DNA of 64,000 bases from Piliocolobus tephrosceles (taxonomy: Eukaryota > Chordata > Mammalia > Primates > Cercopithecidae), in NCBI RefSeq assembly GCF_002776525.5, contig NC_045439.1:153909330-153973329 (forward strand), in the 5' to 3' direction. A program made the translations under genes and the position numbers. How positions within the stretch are numbered: position 1 is the first letter of the stretch; each line of letters begins with the position of its first letter. Positions 11,743 to 23,900 of this stretch are shown one piece after another. The notes below the pieces were generated by a model. That model made no database searches. It was given only the letters and a program-made list of their open reading frames with translations, and was not told the DNA's origin.

Positions 11743-12106
11743 GATCTCTTTCCTAGAGATCTAACAGGTAGAAAAGCATCTTTCTATCTATAGATGTAAA
11801 GGGAGGCAGATAATTATAAGATGCCCAGATAAGCCTTCCTGACACCAAGTCCAGGCTTGTGAAGAGGGGATGTATAAAGTGATCATTGGAGACTCCTCAG
11901 TTTGGGGACCTACCACAGCCTGAGAGCCAGTCTGTTGCCAGGAGGAGGCTGCAAGGAGCCAGGGTCAGGCTGGAGCCAAGGTAAGATCTATGGATTTGTA
12001 GAATCTAAGACTACCCCTACAGTCTTTATAGCATCTCACCCTATCTAGCAGCAAAGACGCGAGTACAGAAAAAGGGCACTTTGAGAGCATTTTCCAACAA
12101 AAACAC

Positions 12107-12112
12107 TTTATT
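12107..12112 (-). terminator. NUTM1: NUTM1 polyadenylation signal
   Basis: TTTATT on the plus strand is AATAAA on the gene strand, about 220 bp beyond the NUTM1 stop codon. It would place the transcript end near 12085-12095. Confidence 0.65.
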
Positions 12113-12330
12113 TGTTTTCTTTCTCTATAGCTCCTTCCAAAGGTGATTCCCCCTGCAGCCTAGCCAGTCAGACCTCTCTCTCCATGCTTGCCACTTTTAC
12201 AGAACAACAAAACAACATTGGGATGAGATGCAACATTGGGATCTCCATTGGTGGGCAGCAGGGGTGGAATCTACTCTGGGGCACCCACCTTTAGGGACTG
12301 GCAAGTGGGGTCAGATGGTCCTGCTGCTCC

Positions 12331-15300
12331 CTACTGGCTACGACGTTTCTTCCTTCTGCCTGTGGCAAGACTGTCACACCGCCTTTTACGAGGCTGTGAG
12401 GATTGAACTACTCCCAGAGCTAGGGGTTCCTCCCTGGGGACCCCAAGTTGAGTTCCTGAGTGGGATCTCTTTTCAGTAGGGGCTGGACCTCCAGCTAGAG
12501 CTCGCTTCCCAGACTTGGCAACAGGACATGGAGGTTTGCTGGGGTCTTTTGCCCCAGCAGAGAGCAGGTGGGGTGCTCTCTGGCTGCCCTGACCTGAGGC
12601 ATGGTGAGGACTGAGAGGATGCCCCCTTGGTGACAGGCTAAGTTTAGAGGCCAAGAGGTAAGCAAAGTTGGACAGTTCCTCATCCTCTTCCTCTGTTTCC
12701 TTCTTCTTTTTCTCCTTTCCTTTGGCCCTATCTGCTGACCTGCGTGTTTTAGTAACAGAAGTCTCTCTCAGAACTATGGCACCCCTCGTTCCCCATCGAG
12801 GGAAAGTGCTTCCAAGGCCCTGGTGAGATGATGTTTTGGGGGTGCCAGTTGTGTAAGACTCCTGACTCTCTTGTAAAGGAGCAAGGTCTTTAGGCTTGGA
12901 CAGGTCAGGACCCACCCTGCCTTCTCCTTGGGGGTCGTAAGCATTAAAATTCAATGGGCAGGTGTCCTTGCTGACCCTTAGTTGGAGGCCACAGTCATCT
13001 TTAGCATCTAGTATGTTGACCGGTTCTATGGTTTCCAACAGAGGAGAAAAGGAATTGCCTCTGCTCCCTACCTCTTGGCTGGCTTCAGGCAAGGAGGAGG
13101 CATCCTTGGTCCCCATGATAAGGACATCATCTTGGCATGTGGGCAGAAGGGTTTCTTTGGAAGACTCCAGTGTGGAACCGCCAATTCTGCTTTCCAGCAA
13201 TGCGAAGCAGCCTCCTGCCCACAGATCACTGGGGTCCCCTGTGGTTTCACGGCTCTGCTCTTGATTTTCTTTGGACCTCAAGGCTGGGCTGTTGGCCCTC
13301 AAAGGTCCTGGCAAGCTGCAATCGTTTCTCTTTTCTAGGGCAGCTGCCACAACTGTGCCTCCACAGGGAATCACACTGCTCTCCGTATCCCCAGGTACTA
13401 CGGTTTCTCCAGGACCCAGGGAAATGCTGCCGCTGGAGCCCAGTCCCTGGCAGCCTTCCTGACACTCAGTTACACACGCCTCCACTTGGAAGCTCTCTAT
13501 GACCTCCTCTATTTGTACGGGCAGCTCCAAGTCTACAGCATCCATCTCACCGCTCAGCCAAAGTCCTGGGCTGAGAGAGACTTCGTCCCTGTCCCCAGCT
13601 GCTCTAGGGGAAGGATTCTGATCATCACTCTGAGCCATGGCGGTACCTCTGTCATCTCCCCACGTGGCTCCTGCAGAGCCTTCCTGGGGCACTGCTAAAG
13701 CCTCCTTCCCTTCAGGAAGCACTGCACGACCCCCCGTTTGTTGTCCTTTCTGCAATCCCAGGACTTGCTTTTCTAACCCTTGTCCTTGCAGAGAAGCCAG
13801 CTCTGCAAGTCCAGCATCCAAACTGGGAGTGCTCTCAGGCTGGAAGCCTTCCTGCCAACAAAGGGGCAGAGCCTCAGAAGTCCTATCAGCCAGCAGGCAG
13901 TGCCCAGGAGGCCCAGCGCCTCCTAGATGGCCATCTTGAAGTCGCGGTACCTGGTTTATGACCTTCCCAGACCCTCTCCTCTCCATACCCAAGGGTCCCG
14001 GAGTTCCCTGTAGAGCTGCAGGTTCTGGCTGCAGGTCCCAGCTGCTGGGGGATGGCAGAGTGTTCCCAGCCCTGTGCATCCCTCTGGGGCTCCCTAGGGC
14101 TTGCTCCTGCCCACCATGCACTTCTCTTGCCCGTTTTCCTGAAGAAGAAACCTTTCCAAGGCAAACGGCGCCTCCAGCCCCCTGAAGCCCAGGCGAGGGC
14201 CGAAGCCGCCCATCCCCATCTTCATCCTCATCAGAAACAGAAGGACTTGAGTCCAGCTGAGCTCCACTGTAACTTGGAGGCGCCTCTGCATCTTCCTCCT
14301 CTTCCAAGGCCAAGAGTCGCTTCTGGACCAGCTGGAAGAAATGGACAAATAATCAGTTCTATACGTGATTGTGAAAGAGCTGACTGAGTGGGTGGTACAA
14401 GATGGTGTTTGGGCAGGGCAAGGAAGGCAAGCAAGTAGTTTAAGCGATGGTAGCAAAGACAGACACTGCAGCTCTTTCCCACCTCCTTGTGCCCTATTCC
14501 CGTGCTGTGAGCCCTTACATTCTCATTGCCTGTGTTTCCATAGCCCTCTACCTACTTGTTCGGCACCTGAAGCCCAGTCCTGAAGCTGTTCATCTCCAGG
14601 GCCATATCACCCTTGACAGTGCAGGGTTAGATAAAATCTTGCAAGCTTCTTGTTCTCATATTTCCTATACCCCAGTTTTACCTGGGCAAGAGTGAGTCCT
14701 TCTTCTTGCTCTAGCTCCTCAATTAAGGCCAAGGGATCTCTCTGTTTTTCTGGGGACAGCAGATCTGCCAGAAATTGAGGGTGAATGACGGCCTCCACCT
14801 GGATAACAGAAGGAAAAGTGATGTAAGTCTGTAAGCAGGAAACCTGTGAAACAAGGGGCTTTAGAGAAGAAACCATGAGCTCCCCAACTGTCCCCTCTTA
14901 CCCCTCCGGTATTGTAAACTGACCACCACCGGCTACACACATTCTCATGATGATGCATGCACACACATTACTCAGTTACAGAACAAAACCTAATTCCTAC
15001 CACCCTGGACAAACCCCAGATCATTAGTTCCCGGGAGTACCCACCCCAAGGATCTCCCAGGAGTACCCATAGGCCGGGCGCGGTGGCTCAAGCCTGTAAT
15101 CCCAGCACTTTGGGAGGCCGAGACGGGCGGATCACGAGGTCAGGAGATCGAAACCATCCTGGCTAATACGGTGAAACCCCGTCTCTACTAAAAAATACAA
15201 AAAACTAGCCGGGCGAGGTGGCGGGCGCCTGTAGTCCCAGCTACTTGGGAGGCTGAGGCAGGAGAATGGCGTAAACCCGGGGGGCGGAGCTTGCAGTGAG

Positions 15301-17228
15301 CTGAGATCCGGCCACTGCACTCCAGCCTGGGCGACAGAGCGAGACTCCATCTCAAAAAAAAAAAAAAAAAAAAAAGAAACCAGATGTGCAGGCCCAGCTC
15401 ACCTTGGAGACAAAGACCTTCTGAGAACACAGCTCATTGATGTAGCTCAGGAGACCTGGATCTGGATACATCCCTTCCTCCTCCTGCTGCTGCCCTTCTT
15501 CCTCTTGTTTTCCATCTAACTCCCCAGTGGCCAGTTGAGTCCCCACCAGCCCTTCCATGATGTCAATATACTCCTTTACAGCTTCTGGTGGGATCTCCTT
15601 GGGCGCCTCAGGAACAGGAGGTCTCTGGGCTTTACGCTGCCGCCGGCGGGGGGCCCGTGCCTTGGAGGCTGCCTTCTTCGGAATGTACACTAAGGGAAGA
15701 GATACATAGGAGAATGGGAAGTAGCACAGAAACTACAGCTTCTGCCTCCCAGCTCTGTGAGGCCAGCAATCTAGGTACATTGAAATGGTTCCAGGCTGGA
15801 TTGGGCCAATCTGAAAAAGTACCAGCCATGGGAGATTTAGGACCTAGAGGGTCTAAGAATCACCGTATGAGGAATTTTGGAATCCCTGAAATTCCAAGAA
15901 ACCCCCTGATCCAGCCCCCATCTCTTAGGCAGATGAGGTATTATGTGCTGAATTTAGAGTCTTGGTGAGAGCAGTTAGTTTACTTGACCAACATCAATAC
16001 CTAGTTCAGGGCAAAAGGAATCTGAGAATCCAGCCTCCTATGGGGTGGTCTGCTTGGAATATCAAACGCCACTCTCCAGAGGGAAAGCGGCAGAGCCTGG
16101 GCCATGCCTTCTCTAATCTGTGACTGGTTTCTGTGCACCTCCCTTTGAGCCTTTGGCCCAAGGCTCCTGTCAAAATTGGGTAGCCTCACCTGGCTGCTGG
16201 CAAACCTCAGAGGCCAGGGGCCCTAGAGGATCAAGTTTCAAAGGGGCTGCAGGAGACAGGCCCTGAGAGCCATTCATCAGCTGTGAGTTCTGAATCTGCA
16301 TCTCCTCAGCCTCAAACTCCATGAACCTGCAGAGGGTGAGAAAGGCATAGGCAACGCTCAGAAGGAGACCAGGCCCGTCAGAAATCCAGACGACAGCCAA
16401 GCATGGCTAAGAAAGGACGTGCTCTCAGGTGGGCAAAGTCTGCCTAAGTCATGTCACCCAGGAGGGTGGTCACAGGTGGCTCAATCATATTTCCAGGGAA
16501 ACCTCGGGAGCTCAGCACATAGTTCCTTCCCCTATCGTCATCACTTAGGAAGCTTAAGAAAATGAATGGCCAGGTGGGGTGCCTCATGCCTATAAACCCA
16601 ACATTTTGGGAGGCTGAGGTGGGCAGACTGCTTGAGCCCAAGAGTTTGAGACCAACCTGGGTAACACGGCAAAAACCCATCTCTACAAAAGATACAAAAA
16701 AATTAGCCAGGAGTGGTGACGTGCATCTAGTCACAGCTATTATGGGGCTGAGGCGGGAGGATTGCTTGAGCTCAGGAGGTGAAGGCTGCAGTGAGCCCTG
16801 ACAGTGCCAGTGCACTCCAGGATGGGCAACAGAGTGGGATTCTGCCTCAAAAAATTTTTAAAAAGTAAAGAATGAGGACAGGTGCAGTGGCTCATGCCTG
16901 TAATTCCAGCACTTTGGGAGGCCGAAGTGGGCGGATCATGAGGTCAGGAGTTCGAGACCAGCCTGGCCAACATAGTGAAACCCTGTCTCTACTAAAAATA
17001 CACAAAATTAGCCTGATATGGTGGTGGGCACCTGTAATCCCAACTACTCGGGAGGCTTAGGCAGGAGAATCACTTGAACCCAGGAGGTAGAGGTTGCAGT
17101 GAGCCGAGATTGCGCCATTGCACTCCAGCCCTGGCAACAGTGTTAGACTTTGTCTCAAAAAAAAAAAATTAAGAATGATCTAGAGCTTGTAAACTTCTCT
17201 TGGACAGAGCCAGGGCTTTCACTACTTT

Positions 17229-17271
<43 letters not shown>

Positions 17272-17937
17272 TTTTGAGATGGAGTCTCACTCTGTCTCCC
17301 AGGATGGAGTGCAGTGGCACAATCTCGGCTCGCTGCAACCTCTGCCTCCCGGGTTCAAGTGATTCTCCTGCCTTAGTCTCCCGAGTAGCTGGGACTACAG
17401 GTGTGTGCCACCGTGCCTGGTTTTTTTTTTTTTTTTTTCTTTTCTTTTTTTTGTATTTTTAATAGAGAAGGGGTTTCACCGTGTTAGCCAGGATGGTCTC
17501 GATCTCCTGACCTCGCCCTACCAAAGTGCTGGGATTACAGGTGTGAGCCAATGTGCCTGGCCTCACTTCTTTTCCATACCTATATCACCCAGCTTCATGG
17601 ATTGTACACAGCAGTGCTTAATATAGGCTTGTTTAATTTAATCAGGCCTATGCAACAGCCTGGTGGGATCTCACAGTGGGATCCTCCTCAAGACCTCATT
17701 TGCCCCTGCCTACAACCATAAAGAATTCAAGGCAGTTCCTACCAGGAGACAATGCTGAGATCACAGAGTCCTGAGACTGGGATGGGGGTTCTTGGAAAGG
17801 TAAGTCTAGGAAGCACGGGTCCAAAAGGTTTTGGGAGGGAGTAAGTAGAAGCTAAGCTTGGAAAAATTCGTTCATTTTTCTGAGTTTTTTCTTTCTTTCT
17901 CTCCTTCTTTCCTTCCTTCCATCCTTCCTTCCTTCCT

Positions 17938-17971
<34 letters not shown>

Positions 17972-20900
17972 CTGAGTTTCGCTCTTGTTGCTGAGTGCAA
18001 TGCACAATCTCCGCTCATCACAACCTCCAACTCCTGGGTTCAAGCAAGTCTCCTGCCTCAGTCTCCCGAGTAGCTGGGATTACAGGCACGCGCCACCACA
18101 CCTGGCTAATTTTGTATTTTTAGTAGAGACGGGGTTTCTCCATGTTAATCAGGCTGGTCTCGAACTGCGGACCTCAGATCATCCACCCACCTCGGCCTCC
18201 CAAAGTGCTGGGATTACAGGCATGAGCTACCATGCCTGGCCTTTTTTTTCTTTTTCTTTCTTTCTTTTTTTTTTTCTTTTGAATCAAAGATATTACAGAG
18301 AAATAGAATAAGAGCCAGGAGACAACTTTGGGCATCCCGGACACTGGCTTTCCCTGGCTCTTCCAGAAGCAGCCCCTCCCTGGGATAAAGGGGGAAAGGG
18401 ATTTTCTGTGCCACTGTTTCCAATGGAGGAGCGGTCCTGAAGTTCTATATCAACAGCCACTTGCTACCAAGTCAGTGGGAAGAGACAAGAAGCTGCCTGG
18501 TAGAGCAGACCTCCTCATTACTAGGTCCCTTCGGCATGAAACTGCTATACCTATTGGGATCCAATCCCATCCTAAGATCTACAACATCAAGGCTCCTATG
18601 CAGATTCAGGATCTGGTGACGGGGGAGCTTTCAAGAGGAAATAGGATAGAAAAACCCAAGAGTCAAGGTGGTGGAGGAAGAAGCAAGGATCCAGGAAACC
18701 ACCATCCTAGTCTACACCCCTCCTCCCCACCCTTTTTTTCTTTTTTCTTTTCTTTTCTTTCTTTCTCTCTTTTTTTTTTTTTTTTTTTTTTGAGATGAGG
18801 TCTTGCTATGTTGTCCAGGCTGGTCTTGAACTACTGGACCCAAACCATCCTCACCTTAGCCTCTCAAGTCGTTGGGACTACAAGCACACACCCAGCCTAA
18901 CATCTTTTTTTTTTTTTTTTTGAAATGGAGTCTGGCTCTATTGCCCATGCTGGACTGCAGTGGCGTAATCTTGGCTCACAGCAACCTCCACCTCCCAGGT
19001 TCAAGCGATTCTCCTGCCTCAGCCTCCCGAGTAGCTGGGACTATAGGCACGTGCCACCATGCCCAGCTAATTTTTGTATTTTTTTTTCCAGTAGAGATGG
19101 GGTTTCACCATGTTGGCCAGGCTGTTCTTGAACTCCTGACCTCAGGTGATCCACCCGCCTCAGCCTCCCAAAGTGGTGGGATTACAGGCGCAAACCACCA
19201 TGCCCCGCCTTAACGTGGCTTTGGATAGTTGCCCCCACCCGAGCCTCTCAGCTGCCCCTACTGCTCTCAGCCACACAGCCTCCCTCAGGAGAATGAAAGT
19301 TCATCGAACTCACCTTTCCGCCATCTCATAAAAGATCATCCTGTCAAAGTTGCTGGTGTGCTCCCACTCCTGCACAGCCAATGGCAGTCCCTCCTCCAGG
19401 GTCATAGTGGGCTTCTGCCGGGCCAGGGAACGAAGCACTGGGCTAAAACCACCATTGAGTCAGTCACATTCTAACAGTGTGCTCCCATCCACCTGCCCTT
19501 ACACCTGCCTCAATAACACATCCCCTGCCCCTCATCAAATCTATCGTGCCCCTCAGGCCCTATCATGTCCCACTTCTGATTAGACTTACGGACGCTCAAC
19601 CTCCTATCCATTCATTCACCATACTCGCCCCTCTTCCTGTTGAAATTTACAACTAATATAAAATCAAACAGATAATTTTTCTCCCCACCTTTTAAAATCA
19701 ACCGCAGCTACCACCCCTAATTCTCACAGTGCCATCCTCAATGAATTATTAGAAAGGGAGGACTCGTGCTGGGCGCAGTGGCTCAAGCCTGTAATCCCAG
19801 CACTTTGGGAGGCCGAGGCGGGTGGATCACGAGGTCAAGAGATCGAGATCATCTTGGCCCACATGGTGAAACCCCGTCTCTACTAAAAATACAAAAATTA
19901 GCTACTCGGGAGGCTGAGGCAGGAGAATTGCTTGAACCTAGGAGGCAGAGGTTGCAGTGAGCCAAGATCGCGCCACTGCACTCTAGCCTGGTGACAGAGT
20001 GAGACTCTGTCTCAAAAAAAAAAAAAAAAAAAAGAGAGGACTCATGTTATTAAATGAACGGGATTCGCTATAAAGTAGGTTTAACCTTGTCCAGAGGCTC
20101 TTGCTTTTTTTTTTTTTTTAAAAGGCATTTGCTAACCCAAAGGAATCTCTAATTAAAGGTCATGTGGTGTTTTTATTTATTGCTTTTTTAGTCTTTGTTT
20201 CCAGATACCCCCCACAGACAGTCAAATGCCAATACTAGACCCCCACTTCTAGAAGGCTCTTGAGCCCTTTCTAATCCAGAAGAAATCAAGAGCCCAGCCT
20301 AAGTAAGGGCTGCATTTTTGCCTCTCTGACTTCCCTTGGAGTCCTCAGATATTATTAAGCATCAGAATCACCTGGGGAAGCTCATTATCACCAAACTGCA
20401 GCTCCCCAGGATCCCACAACTGAGCATTTTAGGAGCTTCCCAGGCTGCAGTGGTCTCGACTGCCCTTTGTGGAAGACCCTGCCCGGAGCCGCTGAGTGTG
20501 AAGCCCAAGCAGGCCAGGACCCGAAGCAAATGGATCCCATGCAAACCTTGAGAGCCCATCCTGGTTCAAGATTTTGAAACGTAGCCTGCTAGGCTCCACG
20601 AGCGAACTCAGATCTGTCTTGAGAAAGAGGGAGTCAGGAAGATGCTGTACATCTAGGACTTTGGGGGAACATCTTGATTCATTTGCTCCAAGTTCGGGGT
20701 AGATTCCAAGGGGGAGATTCCCTGAGGAGTTCAGCCACTGGAAGAGCACCATGTAAATGTGTTTAAAGCAATAAAATGTGGTATGTGTTATATAGTGGCT
20801 TACACAAACCGCTGAGGGCATAGGGCAGGTGAGAGGGACAGTGGGTCTGGGTGGGAAGGAAAGACTATTCCCCAGCTGAGCAATGACTGTTTTGTAAACT

Positions 20901-23900
20901 CAACAGCCTAGGACCCGGGGCTCCTTGGCTAAACATACACTCGCTCTTAAGCAAGGACGTTCTGACCTTTTGCGAGTTCTTTTCCTCTTCTAGATTGCCT
21001 TTTTATGATAATAATAAAATAGTTGGCATCTAATGAAACATTCTCTGTGCCAAGGACTTCACATATATTAACCCATTTCATCTTCTCAGCAACAGTGTGA
21101 TGTAGGTATAGTTATCCCCCTTTTCAAATGAGAAAACTGAGGGCAAAGGTGTTAAATGTCCTGCCCAGGATCACAAATCTAGCGAGTGGGAGAGCCCATG
21201 CCCTTGACCACTAAGCAAGCTCTACCCACCACCCTATTTCAGCGCGAATTCTCCTGAATAAAATGGGTGGAGGGAGCAGCACGCACACAATCCTTTGCCT
21301 GGCCCCACACTGTTCCGCCTGCCACCCAGCGCCCGGATTCAGGGTCCAGCACTCATCCTGGCTAGTTTGGATAGTTCTGACTCAATGTCAAAAGGCAGTA
21401 CAATAGAACGGGGGGGCGGGGTGGACCCTGGCACTTAGAGTGAGAGCCTAAGTTCCAATCACTGGTCTTTGGTTTACGGCAGGAACCCTCTCTGAGCTTC
21501 AGTCTTCTCATCTGTAAATGAAGATGACCAGAGAAAGGCTTGCCTCAACTCACAGTTTGTGAGGATCACTTAAGATAAGACACCTGAAAGGTTGTTATAA
21601 ACTAGGACGTGGGTTAAGGGGCTGTTGTTGTTGTTGTTGTTGTTATTATTATTATTATTNNNNNNNNNNNNNNNNNNNNNNNNNNNNNNNNNNNNNNNNN
21701 NNNNNNNNNNNNNNNNNNNNNNNNNNNNNNNNNNNNNNNNNNNNNNNNNNNNNNNNNNNTTTAGTAGAGACGGGGTTTCACCGTATTAGTCAGGATGGTC
21801 TCGATCTCCTAACCTCGTGATCCGCCCGTCTTGGCCTCCCAAAGTGCTGGGATTACAGGCTTGAGCCACCGTGCCCGGCCGGGGCTGTTATTATTAATAA
21901 CATGTTTTTCATTCTCAGAGCATCTCCATTGCCCTCATGACCTTCCCTCAAATATTCCTAAATAGCCTAAACTACTCCATTCACCCCAAAGTTCTCCTTA
22001 TTTAAAAGCCCTAGAATAATTAATCTCAGGTCTCCCCACTTACATAAGAAAACAGGACAGAGCTTCTGTGTCGGGACTTTGGGACAGGTGCCTCCGGGCC
22101 AAGGCTTTGTAACGCTGCCATCGACGGAAGTTCTCATAAACGTCCTTGGAAATTTTGCAGCAGTCACCCAGTGAAGGCTTGGCTAGAGTGGCCACAGGAC
22201 CGCCTTCCCCGGTTGTCCCATGTAGCCCTGGCCAAGCTTTTTCCAGGGGCACAATGGGGACCAGTTGAGCAACTGGTGGTGGAGCCTGAGGTGGAAGGCC
22301 TGGAGGGTCCTCCCGGCTGACACCAATGGCCTTAGAGGGCAGAATGGTCTTCATATTAGATGCTGTCACAAATGGAGGTGCAGGACCCTCAAGACTCCCA
22401 CAGGGAGTGCCCGGGGCAATCGAATTGAGCGAATTGAGGGCAGTCTGAGTAAGGATAAAGCTCTGAGTTTGAGAGGGCTCAGCTGATCCCCCTTCTGTCT
22501 TGACTTTGACAATGACATTGCCAGCCCCAGCCCCACTGAGGCAAGGGCCCCCGTCCCCTGTCGCCAACAGTGAGCTGGGGAAAGCGGAGAGCGTCAGAGG
22601 GTTGTCTGGAGAGAATACTGAAGGCATGATGGGCTGTGGAGGTGGCTCCCCGGGTGGGTGGTCTGGTGGGCCAGAAGCTGGCGGGAGAGAGGGAAGTGCA
22701 GGCGATGGAGACCGGGCAGCACTAGGTTTCATGCTCATATCCGGTCCCGGCAACGGAGATGCTGTCGAGATAGAGAAAAAGAAGAAATGGAGTAGGAGAA
22801 AAGAAGACCAGAGTTAGCCGTCTGAATTCCCCATTTTATTTTTATTTTTATTGTTATTGTTTGAGAGAGAGTCTTGCCCTGTCACCCAGGCTGGAGTGCA
22901 GTGGCGCGATCTCAGCTCACTGCAAGCTCCATCTCCCGGGTTCACGCCATTCTCCTGCCTCAGCCTCCCGAGTAGCTGGGACTATAGATGCCCGCCACCA
23001 CGCCTGGCTAATTTTTTGTATTTTTAGTAGAGACGGGGTTTCACCGTGTTAGCCAGGATGGTCTTGATCTCCTGACCTCGTGATCCTCCCTCCTCAGCCT
23101 CCCAAAGTGCTGGGATTACAGGTGAATTCCCCCTTTATTTAAATTTTTTTTTTTTTTTTTTTTTTGTAGAGGCAGGGCACAGTGGCTCATGCCTGTAATC
23201 TCAGCACTTTGGGAGGCCAAGGTGGAAGGATCGCTTGACTCCAGGAGTTTGAGACCAGCCTGGGCAACATGGCAAAACCCTGTCTCTACTAAAAATACAA
23301 AAATAAGCCAGGCGCACTGGCATGCACCTGTAGTCCCAACTACTTGGGGGGGGCTGGGGTGGGAGGATCACTTGAGCCCAAGAAGTCGAGGCTGCAGTGA
23401 GCTGAGATCGCGCCTCTGCACTCCAGCCTGGGTGACAAAGGAAAACTCTGTCTCAAAACAAATAAACAAACAAACAAACAAACAAAACTCTAGAGATGGG
23501 GTCTCACTATGTTGCCTAGGCTAGGCTCAGACTCCTGGCCTCAAGTGATCCTCCTGCCTCAGCCTTCCACCCCATCTGAGTTCCTCTTTAGACTCGAAGA
23601 CTCAAAGCACTGATTCTCAACAGGTGAGATAGGGGATAAGGATGGGGAACTTGTGTAGTTTGCAAATATCCCCCAAGTGATTTTGATCTTACTCCTCGTT
23701 GAGAATGACTGCATTAAAGAAGCTGCTTCTTTTTCAACAAGACATACAGACCCCTGTCTGTCAAGAAGAGATAAGCCCAAGGCATCACTGCCTCTAAGTG
23801 TTGCTTTTTTTTTTTTTTTCTTTCTTTCTTTTTAGATGGAGTCTTTCTGTGTCACCCAGGCTGGAGTGCAGTGGCACGATCTTAGCTCACTGCAACCTCT

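Noticed and set aside
12331..14313. 660-codon minus-strand frame as a separate gene
   Set aside because: It is the last NUTM1 exon. The apparent start at 14313 is a TTG codon inside the exon, not an ATG, and the frame continues to the acceptor at 14331.
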